Assembly (NCBI RefSeq): GCF_000024845.1
Contig: NC_013501.1
Span: 1,306,001 to 1,370,000, forward strand
Length of the DNA stretch: 64,000 bases
Direction of reading: 5' to 3'
DNA from: Rhodothermus marinus DSM 4252
Lineage (GTDB): Bacteria; Bacteroidota; Rhodothermia; Rhodothermales; Rhodothermaceae
In this document: positions 28,001 to 36,651 of the stretch, piece after piece
How the letters are laid out: every line of letters begins with the position of its first letter
Numbering within the stretch: the stretch's first letter is position 1
Translations under genes and position numbers: made by a program
The notes under the pieces: model-generated
What the model was told of the DNA's origin: nothing
Seen by the model: only the letters and a program-made list of their open reading frames with translations
Database searches by the model: none

Positions 28001-28524
28001 CGACGAGCGGCGAAGTGGTCGGGGAAGGCGTGGTGCGAGCGGGCAGGGTGGCCGTGGTGGTCCGGGGGGATGAGCCGCTGACGGAAGTGCGTGAGGGTGC
28101 CGAGGTCGGTGAGACGCTGACGTTGTGGTGGGTGGACGAGGACGAGGCGCGGCGGCTCGAAGTGCGGCGGGTGATGGATGTGCTCACCGAACGGGAGCGC
28201 CCGGCCGCCCTGCAATTTACGCCGGACCAGGTGTGGGCGGTCGAGGCGGAAGGCCTGCCGCTGGAGTTTGCCGTACAGGCGCCCTATCCGAATCCGGTTG
28301 TCGAACGCGCCACGATTTCCTATCAGTTACCGGAGGCGGCGGAGGTACGGCTGGAGATGTTTGATGTGCTCGGTCGTCGGGTGGCGACCCTGGTGGATGA
28401 ACATCAGGAAGCCGGCATTCATCGCGTGGTCATCGACGCGCGTGATCTGGCCGGTGGTACCTATTTCTACCGGCTACAGGCCGGGGCCCATCGCGCCACC
28501 GGGCAGATGGTGGTCATTCGATAG
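25036..28524 (+). CDS. Secreted monohaem cytochrome c-like protein with T9SS sorting domain (long paralog)
   Basis: 1162-aa exported protein. After a hydrophobic signal segment (residues 5-25) comes a beta-rich domain (about 30-180). A cytochrome c motif CADCH follows at residues 233-237, then HGLSEDEGKKIAAYIRS, a usual class I cytochrome helix. A large domain of unknown fold, rich in Trp/Tyr, runs to about residue 790. Two similar modules come next, each starting LEAGWNL and containing LVLVKD (about 795-885 and 875-960), and the C-terminal 75 residues are a Por/T9SS sorting domain (PYPNPVVERATISY ... YFYRLQAG). It should be released or anchored on the cell surface with covalently bound haem. 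The redox partner is unknown. The next gene is a paralog. Confidence 0.75.
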   Translation: MSGTMRYVWGLLSIGLLLALGLTQFLKADEEVVVTLPIEVIGPDGYTVAVEVYVSDTTGVDSLYLKAHNLGYNYTPALEDTGGYDKKASFRINGGAWIPIDNEHFKAFYPEAVMYREPLTGPIGGPYKTLRGMISIRETGKLHPGRNVIEFRFNGTEGVTSGYRVLELDLRRGGRRGTSALEGTRFVWDDPATWRAPEGYDTPEAVAEGKALWLERRILTANPRNPTPIVAACADCHAESGRDLKYFNFSNHAIIERAKFHGLSEDEGKKIAAYIRSIDLKLPPGETVATCGGRPWNPPYQPGPGLSKRPVECWAAGAGVDWALAEDRDVLAYLAPDAATEAALNALKGVPPSPEHFPARADLSVENLVRRFDLKKSLPLSDIPVAYQMPDIFEWWPDIYPGDYFGDEAFHSSQAYQNWKQAYEELEQPGKVDALIEEAKRDVNNWMSRGLPTYFRFEMNTKDMPQDIRPYLPESWQQNTGEGEIAKLSVRQWILIKLWELLHAHKLEDKIVEIYGDNARSGEIDLTNWDRNWPVRGMWVYDMATHKQGSKFADIGPYPTKPQDFYFSMAWYQMAQIINSGTRTSGGTTNVDWNYVFGLINDVQREYRVRFGAEYLKSVVTAMQTRTSWYVERDAPEWMVPGFGKQNRPGFKDLKVFMPLNWFYLGHKQRTEEFTSEEMRNITEALLRVWIEEAERYDERHAEWIRSWKDNTKHKVLLPADSTYDVRYERCNSVVPLDPNWYKDEAMLQFLYQAQCYGVDPAVLDRVARFMERMSPGGNWERFFLSTDTTHQTLTLEAGWNLVSLHVQPASDRLDDLLTPIRDRLVLVKDGDGRVYSPELGVDQIGRWDWRRAYMIFVTEPTTWTVEGRAIPETASIGLEAGWNLIPYWPTVSMPVSEALASLGSSLVLVKDLEGRLYFPEYDIYTLQILEPGRGYKVYVSRAATLTYPASGSGKRSPAVASVEDGAAVLSSVLILEGLPEGGRVQVRTTSGEVVGEGVVRAGRVAVVVRGDEPLTEVREGAEVGETLTLWWVDEDEARRLEVRRVMDVLTERERPAALQFTPDQVWAVEAEGLPLEFAVQAPYPNPVVERATISYQLPEAAEVRLEMFDVLGRRVATLVDEHQEAGIHRVVIDARDLAGGTYFYRLQAGAHRATGQMVVIR

Positions 28525-28637
28525 GGCCCCTGTGTACCGGCCGAAAGTGGCCGACTCTCTTTCCCCGATCATCCACGAGCTACGCGGCTTCTGCGTGTTC
28601 CTGCGCGCTTGTTCCACTTACTCCGCGAGGCAGGATC

Positions 28638-31328
28638 ATGCAGTACCGCCGTCGTTCGCTGTCTGCGCTCCTCTGGGGCGCGCTGGTGTTGCTTGGAAGC
28701 TGGGTGCTGATGACTTCCTCCCGAAAGCTCCAGGCTGGCGAAGAGGTGGTCGTGAAGCTTCCCATCGAAGTGATCGGCCCGGATAGCTTCGTGGTGGCCG
28801 TCGAAGTCTTCGTGAGCGACACCAGCGGGGTCGACTCCATGTTCCTGAAGGCCCACAACCTGGGCTACAAATACGTGCCCGAGCTGGACGGCAGCCCGAA
28901 TTACGATAAAAAGGCAAGCTTCCGCATCAACGGCGGGGCGTGGATTCCGATAGACAACGCACATTTCAGAGCCTTCTACCCTGAATCGAAGATGTACGCC
29001 CCGCCGCTTACCGGCCCGATCGGTGGGCCGTATCAGACGCTGCGGGGCATGATCTCTATTCGGGAGACAGGTAAGCTGAAGCCCGGACGCAACGTGATCG
29101 AGTTTCGCTTCAACGGAACGGAGGGAATCTCCTCGGGCTACCGTGTGCTGGAGCTGGATCTGCGACAGGGCGGACGCAACGGCACGAGCGTGCTTCAGGG
29201 AACGCGCTTCGTGTGGGATGATCCTGCAACATGGGGGCCGCCCGAGGGCTACGACACCCCGGAAGCCGTCGCCGAGGGCGAGCGGCTCTGGAAAACCCGA
29301 CGCATCCTGCTGAAGAACGCCCGCGAACCCGTTCCGATCGTGGCCGCCTGCGCCGACTGTCATGCCGAAAGCGGCTTCGACCTGAAGTACTTCAACTTCT
29401 CCAACCACGCCATCATCGAACGGGCGAAGTTTCACGGGCTCTCGGAAGATGAAGGCAAGAAGATCGCCGCCTACATCCGCTCGGTCGATCTGAAGCTTCC
29501 CGAGGGCGAGACCGTCTCGAGCTGCGGCGGTCGTCCCTGGGATCCGCCTTACCAGCCCGGCCCCGGACTCTCGAAACGGCCCGTCGAGTGCTGGGCCGCG
29601 GGCGCCGGACGCAAATGGGTGCTGGATTCGGACCGCCGGATGCTGGCCTTCCTGGCCCCGAGCGCGCGCTTTCGCGCCGAGCTGGACGCACTCCAGGGTG
29701 TGCCCGATCCTGGGGCGCTGCGCCCGGAGGTGGACCTATCCTGGGAGAACGTCCGGCGCTACTGGCGCATGGACTCGACGCTCGTGCTTGCGGACATCCC
29801 CGTGGCCTTCGAGCTTCCGGACATCTTTGCGTGGTGGCCGCAGATCTATCCGGGCGACTTCTTCCCGGCGGACGTCTGGTTCAGCTCGAAGTACTACCAG
29901 AACTACGAGAAGGTTAAAGAACTACTTGAGACGAACGGCCCCGAATACTACATCGAGAAGCAGCGCCAGAGCCGCAACTCGCCGAAGTGGGACGAAGGGC
30001 TGGCGAAGCTCTTTGCCGACTACAACTTCCGCCTCAACCCGAAGCACGATGACCACGAGGACCTGAGTCCTCCGCCGGAGTGGGGCGGGCGCTATCCGAC
30101 GCATCCGGTCGGCCGCATGGCACACATCGCCGTGGCCCGCTGGTTCCTCATGAAGATGTGGGAGCTCCAGATGGAATACAAGCTGGAGGACCGCTACGCG
30201 GACGTCTACGGCGACAACGTGCGAGGCATCCCCATGGAGAAGGCCGATCGGGCGCTTTTGCTCACCGGGCCGTGGCTGATGGACCAGACGATGCACCGCC
30301 TCTCGAAGAACGATCTGGCCTTCGCCGCGCCCTTCCCGACGCTCGAAAGGCACCACTACGAAGACCTCTCGTGGTGGCATCTGGCCACGGTGCTCACGCC
30401 AAAGCTCCGGACCGACAATCCCTCGAGCGGTGCCATTGACTGGTCCTACATCTTCGAGCAGAGCCGGCGGGCGCTGGAGCGCTACGGCCGCGACCACACG
30501 ATCGGCCATCTCTACTACGTGATCGCCGCCATGCAGGCGCACACCTCGTGGTATGCCGACGAGGGCTTCACGCCGGGATGGGGATCGACGCGCCGCCTCG
30601 GCGTGCGCATGATGAAGGCCGGCTCGCCGCTCACGTGGTTCTTCTTCCACGTACCCAACGGCTTCCGGGAACTGGATCGAGATACGCTCCGGATGATCAC
30701 GGAGAACCTGCTCCGGAGCTGGTTCATCGAAGCGCAGCGCTATGACCTGAAGCACTGGAGGTCGCTCTACGGAGATGAGCGCGTGGGCGGATCGAAGGGC
30801 ATCGAGCCGCCCGAGACCGTCTTCGACGTGCCGCAGGAGCGCTGCACCGAAGACGGTCATCCGGCGGCCAATGTCGAGATCAACGACTGGAAGAACCGGG
30901 CTTTTATGCAATACCTGTACAACGCGCAGTGCGTGGGCGTGAGTCCGACGCTGCTCGACAGCGTGGCGCGCTTCTGGGAAGCGATCTCTCCGGGAGGGAA
31001 CTGGGAACGGTTCTTCCTGAGCGAAACGGAAACGCCCACCTTTTCCGAGGAGGTGCCGGTTTCCGGGGCGTTCTCGCTGCAGTCGGTCTATCCCAATCCG
31101 GCCGTTCACAGGGTAACGATCGCGTACACGCTGCCCCATGCGCTACCCGTGCGCCTGGAGGTTTACGATCTGCTGGGACGCAGGGTGGCCGTGGTGGTCG
31201 AGGCTGTGCAACCGGCTGGAGCCCATCGGGTGCCCTTTGAGGTGCGTTCGCTGGCCAGTGGACGCTACGTGCTCCGCTTGCAGGCGGGACCGCACGAGAC
31301 CAGCCGCTCATTGATTGTGCAGAAGTAG
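28638..31328 (+). CDS. Secreted monohaem cytochrome c-like protein with T9SS sorting domain (short paralog)
   Basis: 896-aa paralog of the preceding protein, collinear over the signal peptide, the beta-rich domain (VVVKLPIEVIGPD), the haem motif CADCH at residues 238-242, the HGLSEDEGKKIAAYIRS helix and the large Trp-rich domain. It lacks the two LEAGWNL modules and goes straight to the T9SS tail (VYPNPAVHRVTIAY ... YVLRLQAGPH). The shared DNA stretches show a tandem duplication followed by gain or loss of the central modules. Role unknown. A surface electron-transfer function, perhaps with a polysaccharide-oxidising partner, is inference only. Confidence 0.75.
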   Translation: MQYRRRSLSALLWGALVLLGSWVLMTSSRKLQAGEEVVVKLPIEVIGPDSFVVAVEVFVSDTSGVDSMFLKAHNLGYKYVPELDGSPNYDKKASFRINGGAWIPIDNAHFRAFYPESKMYAPPLTGPIGGPYQTLRGMISIRETGKLKPGRNVIEFRFNGTEGISSGYRVLELDLRQGGRNGTSVLQGTRFVWDDPATWGPPEGYDTPEAVAEGERLWKTRRILLKNAREPVPIVAACADCHAESGFDLKYFNFSNHAIIERAKFHGLSEDEGKKIAAYIRSVDLKLPEGETVSSCGGRPWDPPYQPGPGLSKRPVECWAAGAGRKWVLDSDRRMLAFLAPSARFRAELDALQGVPDPGALRPEVDLSWENVRRYWRMDSTLVLADIPVAFELPDIFAWWPQIYPGDFFPADVWFSSKYYQNYEKVKELLETNGPEYYIEKQRQSRNSPKWDEGLAKLFADYNFRLNPKHDDHEDLSPPPEWGGRYPTHPVGRMAHIAVARWFLMKMWELQMEYKLEDRYADVYGDNVRGIPMEKADRALLLTGPWLMDQTMHRLSKNDLAFAAPFPTLERHHYEDLSWWHLATVLTPKLRTDNPSSGAIDWSYIFEQSRRALERYGRDHTIGHLYYVIAAMQAHTSWYADEGFTPGWGSTRRLGVRMMKAGSPLTWFFFHVPNGFRELDRDTLRMITENLLRSWFIEAQRYDLKHWRSLYGDERVGGSKGIEPPETVFDVPQERCTEDGHPAANVEINDWKNRAFMQYLYNAQCVGVSPTLLDSVARFWEAISPGGNWERFFLSETETPTFSEEVPVSGAFSLQSVYPNPAVHRVTIAYTLPHALPVRLEVYDLLGRRVAVVVEAVQPAGAHRVPFEVRSLASGRYVLRLQAGPHETSRSLIVQK

Positions 31329-31488
31329 CCGGGGTTTATCCAGACGGATAGCTTGCGCCATTGGCGCATACCGGATCGGTCAAAACCGGTGTGCCTCGAT
31401 TCGAGCGACGCCCTAATCTTTTTGATGCGTGCGCCGTAGTATTGCTACGGACGCACATTCGGAGACCGTTCCATTTTCAGGGGGGCGC

Positions 31489-32601
31489 ATGCAACAGATC
31501 AGCCGCCAGGAGTATGGGGGACCGGTGGTCAGCATTCTGATCCCGACGTTCAACCGGGCGGGGTATCTACAGGCGGCGCTGGCGAGCGCCTGCGCCCAGA
31601 CCTATCCGAACCTGGAGATCATCGTGCTGGACGACGCCAGCTCTGATCATACCCCGGCGGTAGTCCGGGCCTTTCAGCAGCGGGATGATCGGATTGTGTA
31701 TGTGCGTAATCACCGGAATCGGGGCCTGGTGGCCAACTGGCGGCAGGGCGTCGAAATGGCCCGGGGGGAGTTTTTCTGTTTCCTGGGCGACGACGATACG
31801 CTGGAGCCGGCTTTTGTGGGGACCCTGCTGCAACCGCTTCGTCAGGACGCCCGCCTGGTGCTGGCCTTCTGTGATCACTGGGTCATGGACGGCGAGGGAC
31901 GGCGGCTGCCGGACGACAGCGAGCGGAATACCCGGCGCTGGCGACGTGCGCGTCTGCCGGAGGGATCGGTGGACGATTTCCTGCGGGTTGCGCTGATCGA
32001 TCGGTCTGTGTTCATCGGGGCCGTGCTGTTCCGCCGGGCGTCCGTACATCCCACGTTTCTGGCCGATGAGGCGCGGGCCATGGTGGACCTGTGGCTGTTG
32101 TACCGGTGCGCGCAGCAGGGCGGCGCCTACTACGTGCCGCAGCGGCTGGCCAGTTGCCGCTGGCAACCCGGCGGCGTCAGCCGGAGCTGGAACTGGCGTC
32201 TCTACGGGTTCGAAGGCGAACTATTCTGCTACCGGCACTTTCTGCAGGATCCGGCGCTGGCGCCGTACCGACCGGTTTTCGAAGCCCGGATGGCCTATGC
32301 GTTGACCACTTATGGGAATACACTGCTGAGCATCGGTCAACGAAAGGCCGCCCGGGCGCGATTGCGACAGGCGTTGCGCCTGCGGTGGACGCTGCGCAGC
32401 AGCGTGGGCTACGTCCTGACCTGGCTGGGACCGCCGGGGAGCTGGATCTCGCGCGGGGTGCGCTGGCTGCGCAGCCGGTTCTGGCGCAAACCCGTTCCCA
32501 ACTATCCGGAGGAATTGTTTCGGTACACGGTGCCGGATCTGTCGGTAAAATCCATGCCTCCCGCATCTGAAGAAGTCGCACCGTTGACCCTCTCTTCCTG
32601 A
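31489..32601 (+). CDS. Glycosyltransferase family 2 protein
   Basis: GT-A glycosyltransferase, 370 aa. The domain opens VVSILIPTFNRAGYLQAALASA, then LDDASSDHTPAVV, and has the D-x-D region CFLGDDDTLEPAF near residue 105. I chose ATG 31489, which follows CAGGGGGGCGC, rather than the GTG at 31429, since the extra 20 residues are not conserved-looking. It lies seven bases before the nucleotidyltransferase gene, so it may be the first gene of the following operon. Confidence 0.88.
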   Translation: MQQISRQEYGGPVVSILIPTFNRAGYLQAALASACAQTYPNLEIIVLDDASSDHTPAVVRAFQQRDDRIVYVRNHRNRGLVANWRQGVEMARGEFFCFLGDDDTLEPAFVGTLLQPLRQDARLVLAFCDHWVMDGEGRRLPDDSERNTRRWRRARLPEGSVDDFLRVALIDRSVFIGAVLFRRASVHPTFLADEARAMVDLWLLYRCAQQGGAYYVPQRLASCRWQPGGVSRSWNWRLYGFEGELFCYRHFLQDPALAPYRPVFEARMAYALTTYGNTLLSIGQRKAARARLRQALRLRWTLRSSVGYVLTWLGPPGSWISRGVRWLRSRFWRKPVPNYPEELFRYTVPDLSVKSMPPASEEVAPLTLSS

Positions 32602-32608
32602 GCTTGCC

Positions 32609-33799
32609 ATGTCGCTTGCATCGTCCCTTCAGCCGGAAGCACGGGTGCTGACGCTGGCGGCGCGCACGTGCCTGGATCCGTCGGCGGCCGAGCAATTGCG
32701 GACGCTGCTGAACCAGCCGCTCGACTGGGAACGCCTGTATCGCCTGATGCTGCGCCATGGCGTGGTGGCGCTGGCGTACCGAAACCTGCTGCAGGCGGCA
32801 CCGGATGCCGTTCCCGAACCGTGGCGTATCCGGCTGGAGGCCGAAGCGCGGGCGCTGGCCGTCCATAACCTGCATCAGACGCAGGAACTCCTGCGACTGG
32901 TCGATCGGCTGGAGGCCGAAGGGATTCCGGTGATTCCCTTCAAAGGGCCGGCCCTGGCCGCACTCATCTACGGGGATCCGGCCGCGCGGGTCTATGTGGA
33001 CATCGACCTGCTGGTAAAACGGAGCGACTTCTGGAAAGCCCGACGGGTCATCGAGTCGCTGGGCTACCGGGCCCATAAACAACTGGGAGAGGCCGAAACA
33101 GAAGCCTATCTGGACACGCAGCTCGGCTTTGAATTTGTTCACGAAAGCCGCGACTTTGTCGTCGAGCTGCACTGGGCCTTTTTCTACACGATCTACGACC
33201 TGCCGCTGGATCCCGAGGCGATCTGGGCACGGCACCGGCAGGTTCCCTTTGCCGGACGGACGCTGCGCACCATGGCGCCCGAGGACCTGTTGCTCTATCT
33301 GGCCATTCACGGCAACAAACATCGCTGGCTGAAGCTGACCTGGGTGGCCGACGTGGCCGAACTGCTGCGTCGCTGCGCTGACTTGGACGGGGCGGCCGTG
33401 CTGCAACAGGCGCATCGCCTGGGGGTGGCGCGTGTGCTGGCCATCGGATGTACGCTGGCCGCCGAGTTGCTGGGTGCACCGGTGCCGGACGTGCTGCAGC
33501 GAGGGCTTCGCCAGCGGCGGGCAGCCCGGCGCATGGCCCGTGAGGTGGTCACGCGCTGGATGTTTCGGGAAGACGTCGACGTGCGCGCCTTCTGGCCCAT
33601 GTTCTGGTATCACTTCCGGGAACGCGAGCGCTGGCGACATCGCCTCGGCTACCTGGGCCATCACCTGAAACTGGCGCTGGCGCCCACCGAAAAGGATCGG
33701 GCGTTCTGTCGGTTGCCGAAACAGCTTACCTTTCTCTATCCGGTGATTCGCCCGGTGCGCGTGCTGGTAGAGCGGTTGCATCTCGGCGAAGCTTCATGA
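32609..33799 (+). CDS. Nucleotidyltransferase family protein (NTP_transf_5 type)
   Basis: 396-aa protein with the pattern of the NTP_transf_5 family: IPFKGPALAALIYGDPAAR followed by YVDIDLLVKRSDF, where Asp131 and Asp133 are the expected metal-binding pair. A later FVHESRDFVVELHW supplies a third acidic residue. Such proteins are common in glycan and lasso-peptide clusters, but their substrate is mostly unknown. It overlaps the GMC oxidoreductase by ATGA, pointing to a joint job. Confidence 0.75.
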   Translation: MSLASSLQPEARVLTLAARTCLDPSAAEQLRTLLNQPLDWERLYRLMLRHGVVALAYRNLLQAAPDAVPEPWRIRLEAEARALAVHNLHQTQELLRLVDRLEAEGIPVIPFKGPALAALIYGDPAARVYVDIDLLVKRSDFWKARRVIESLGYRAHKQLGEAETEAYLDTQLGFEFVHESRDFVVELHWAFFYTIYDLPLDPEAIWARHRQVPFAGRTLRTMAPEDLLLYLAIHGNKHRWLKLTWVADVAELLRRCADLDGAAVLQQAHRLGVARVLAIGCTLAAELLGAPVPDVLQRGLRQRRAARRMAREVVTRWMFREDVDVRAFWPMFWYHFRERERWRHRLGYLGHHLKLALAPTEKDRAFCRLPKQLTFLYPVIRPVRVLVERLHLGEAS

Positions 33800-35439
33800 A
33801 AATCGACCTGAAAGCCTTCGATCGAGCGGAGCTGGGTCCCTACGATCTGTGCATCGTAGGGGGCGGGGTGGCCGGACTGACGCTGGCCTGGGCGTTGCGC
33901 GACAGCGGGCTGGGCATCTGCGTGCTGGAAACGGGCGGTGAACGACCGGAACCGGAAACCGCCCGGCTCAGCCGGGGCGACATCACGGGGTATCCCTACT
34001 TTCCCCTGGATATGGCCCGGGCGCGGGCGCTGGGAGGCTCCAGCCATCTGTGGGACTACGAAGTGGCTCCCGGTGTGTGCCGCATCCGGCTGCGGCCGCT
34101 CGATCCAATCGACTTCGAGCGTCGCGAAGCGGTCCCTTTCAGCGGATGGCCGTTCGGTTACGAGACGCTGGCACCGTACTATCGCCGGGCCCAGGCTTTC
34201 TTCGGGCTGGAGGACCGTCCCTACACGGCCGAAGCGTGGGCGTCCGACGCGGAGCGTCCGTTGCTCTCGGAAGGAAGTGCGGTGCTGCGTACCGCGTTGT
34301 TTCAGTTCGGCGATCCCGCTCGGTTTTATCGGGACTACGGGCCGGCGTTGCTGGCCGATCCGAACGTGACGGTGTGTCTGCACGCGCATGCGCTGGAGCT
34401 GCTGACGAACGAAACCGGCGAGGTAGTCGAAGGCGTTCGGGTGGCGCGGCCGGATCGGACCGAAGTCATCGTACGTGCGCGCTGCGTGGTGCTGGCAGCC
34501 GGCGGGCTGGAAAATGCACGACTGCTCCTGCTCTCGAATCGAGTCTGCCCGAACGGGCTGGGCAATGCCTACGATAGGGTGGGGCGCTTTTTCATGGAGC
34601 ACCTGCATTTTCTTTCGGGGCTGTTCATGCCGGCCGACCGCGCGTTGATTCCCCAACTGGGCTTCTATCGGCTGCATGCGCGGCTGGGCACGTGGATTAT
34701 GGGCAAGCTGGCGCTGCAGGAGGACGTGGTACGCCGGGAGGGGTTGCTGAACTACTGCGTGGCGCTCTGGTCGACCGATCGCCTGGCATTGCCCCGCCGC
34801 AACAATCCGCTGCTCTGGGGTGGTTTTGAAGCACTCCGCGTGTTGCGAGAAGCTATCCGGCACCGCACCTGGCCCGAAGATCTGCCCCGACAGCTTTTCC
34901 GACTGGTGCGCGACATGCCGCGGCTCGTCCCCTGGGCCACCACCCGACTCCTTGCGCTGAAGGGGAAAACGACGGCCACGACGCGGGCACCGGTCGCCTT
35001 CGTGCTGCATCACATGACCGAGCAGGCGCCTGACCCGGAGAGCCGCGTGCGGCTTTCTCGACGCCGGGACGTGTTCGGCCAGCCGCGTCTGGAGCTGCAC
35101 TGGCGGATCGGCCGCCAGGATGTGGAAAGTCTGCAGCGGGCACAGCACCTGGTGGCGCAGGAGCTGGCCCGGCTGGGGTGGGGCAGCGTGCAGGAAGAAG
35201 AATTCCGGCGCATTCCGCCCGATGGCATTACGGGCGGCTTCCACCACATGGGCACCACGCGCATGCATGCCAGCCCGCGTGAAGGCGTGGTGGATCCCGA
35301 TGCTCGGGTGCATGGTGTAAAGAACCTGTATGTGGCCGGATCGTCCGTTTTTCCGACCGCCGGCTTTGCAAACCCGACGTTGACCATTGTGGCACTGACC
35401 TTGCGGCTTGCCGATCATCTGAGAACCCGTCTGACCTGA
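33796..35439 (+). CDS. GMC family FAD-dependent oxidoreductase
   Basis: 547-aa flavoprotein. The FAD-binding motif CIVGGGVAGLTLAWAL is at about residues 19-34, the GMC N-terminal block RARALGGSSHLWDYE at about 75-90, and the C-terminal GMC domain has GGFHHMGTTRMH and VAGSSVFPTAGFANPTLTIVAL. Members oxidise alcohol groups of sugars or other alcohols. No signal peptide is visible, so it probably works in the cytoplasm. It is coupled to the nucleotidyltransferase upstream (ATGA) and is 13 bases before the COG4091 gene with a strong ribosome site between. Confidence 0.85.
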   Translation: MKIDLKAFDRAELGPYDLCIVGGGVAGLTLAWALRDSGLGICVLETGGERPEPETARLSRGDITGYPYFPLDMARARALGGSSHLWDYEVAPGVCRIRLRPLDPIDFERREAVPFSGWPFGYETLAPYYRRAQAFFGLEDRPYTAEAWASDAERPLLSEGSAVLRTALFQFGDPARFYRDYGPALLADPNVTVCLHAHALELLTNETGEVVEGVRVARPDRTEVIVRARCVVLAAGGLENARLLLLSNRVCPNGLGNAYDRVGRFFMEHLHFLSGLFMPADRALIPQLGFYRLHARLGTWIMGKLALQEDVVRREGLLNYCVALWSTDRLALPRRNNPLLWGGFEALRVLREAIRHRTWPEDLPRQLFRLVRDMPRLVPWATTRLLALKGKTTATTRAPVAFVLHHMTEQAPDPESRVRLSRRRDVFGQPRLELHWRIGRQDVESLQRAQHLVAQELARLGWGSVQEEEFRRIPPDGITGGFHHMGTTRMHASPREGVVDPDARVHGVKNLYVAGSSVFPTAGFANPTLTIVALTLRLADHLRTRLT

Positions 35440-35452
35440 AACGAGGAGGTGT

Positions 35453-36643
35453 ATGGCGGATTCCTATCGCATTGGAGTTGTGGGGAGCGGCTTCATCGCC
35501 CGCGGCTTCGTGATGGCGATGCAGCATGTGAAAGATCTGCGCGTAACGCGCGTGCTGACGCGCACCGACATCCGCAATCGTCCGGACTTTCCCCGGCCGG
35601 AGCTGCTCACGAACAGCCTGGACGACCTGATCGAGCACGCCGATCTGGTCGTCGAGTGCAGCGGCGATGTGCTGCATGCCACCGAGGTAGTCAGCCGGGT
35701 GCTGGAAGCCGGGCTTCCGGTGGTGACGATGGACGCCGAGTTTCACATCACGACGGGCTCCTATTTTGTCGATCGGGGATTGCTGACCGAAGCCGAGGGC
35801 GACCAGCCGGGCTGTCTGGCCGCGCTGCGGGAAGACATTCTGCAGATGGGCTTCCGGCCGCTGGTCTATGGCAACATCAAACGCTACCTGAATCATAATC
35901 CCACGCCCGAAGAAATGCACTTCTGGGCGCGGAAGCAGGGCATCACGCTGCCGCAGGTGACGGCCTTTACCGATGGCACCAAGGTGCAGATCGAACAGGC
36001 ACTGGTGGCCAACGGACTGGGAGCCGACATTGCCGTGCGGGGCATGCTCGGGATTCAGTCGCCGGACGTCGAAGTAGGCGCCCGCACGCTGGCCGATGGC
36101 GCTCGCCGCCTCGGGCATCCGATCAGCGACTACGTGCTCTCGCCGGGTGCCCCGGCCGGCGTGTTCATTGCCGCCGAGCACGACGACTACCAGCGCGACT
36201 ACCTGCAGTATCTCAAACTGGGCGACGGTCCGTATTACGTGCTGCTGCGGCCGTTTCATCTCTGCCACCTGGAAATCCAGAAAACCATCCGGCGCGTGCT
36301 CTTCGAACGGCGTATTCTGCTGAACAACACGAGCCACCCGCGCATCAGCGTGGCCACCATTGCCAAACGACGCCTGCCGAAAGGCACGCGCATCGAGCGC
36401 GGCATCGGAAGCTTTGAGGTGCGGGGAGAGGCCGTGCGCATTCTGGACGAGCCCGATCACGTGCCGATCGGTCTGATGGCCGACGTCGTGCTGACCCGCG
36501 ACGTCGAGCCCGGCGAACTGATTCGCTTTGACGACGTGGAGCTGCCGGATACGCTGGCGCTGCGCGCCTGGCAGGCCATTCTGGAGCGCGTGCGCCTGAA
36601 AAAGGCCGTGGAAGAACAACCGGCGCCAACCGCTTCCCGCTGA
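35453..36643 (+). CDS. COG4091-type NAD(P)-dependent dehydrogenase with C-terminal SAF domain
   Basis: 396-aa protein. A Rossmann NAD(P) motif VVGSGFIARGFVM sits at residues 9-21, and a homoserine-dehydrogenase-like catalytic region in the middle includes VTAFTDGTKVQIEQAL. The C-terminal SAF-like domain spans about 300-385 (KRRLPKGTRIERGIG ... DVEPGELIRFDDV). Proteins of this type are called predicted homoserine dehydrogenases, but many sit in sugar clusters and probably act on sugar-derived aldehydes or acids. The ribosome site GAGGAGGT lies just before ATG 35453. The product is unknown; operon context suggests a modified sugar. Confidence 0.8.
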   Translation: MADSYRIGVVGSGFIARGFVMAMQHVKDLRVTRVLTRTDIRNRPDFPRPELLTNSLDDLIEHADLVVECSGDVLHATEVVSRVLEAGLPVVTMDAEFHITTGSYFVDRGLLTEAEGDQPGCLAALREDILQMGFRPLVYGNIKRYLNHNPTPEEMHFWARKQGITLPQVTAFTDGTKVQIEQALVANGLGADIAVRGMLGIQSPDVEVGARTLADGARRLGHPISDYVLSPGAPAGVFIAAEHDDYQRDYLQYLKLGDGPYYVLLRPFHLCHLEIQKTIRRVLFERRILLNNTSHPRISVATIAKRRLPKGTRIERGIGSFEVRGEAVRILDEPDHVPIGLMADVVLTRDVEPGELIRFDDVELPDTLALRAWQAILERVRLKKAVEEQPAPTASR

Positions 36644-36651
36644 GACTGCGC

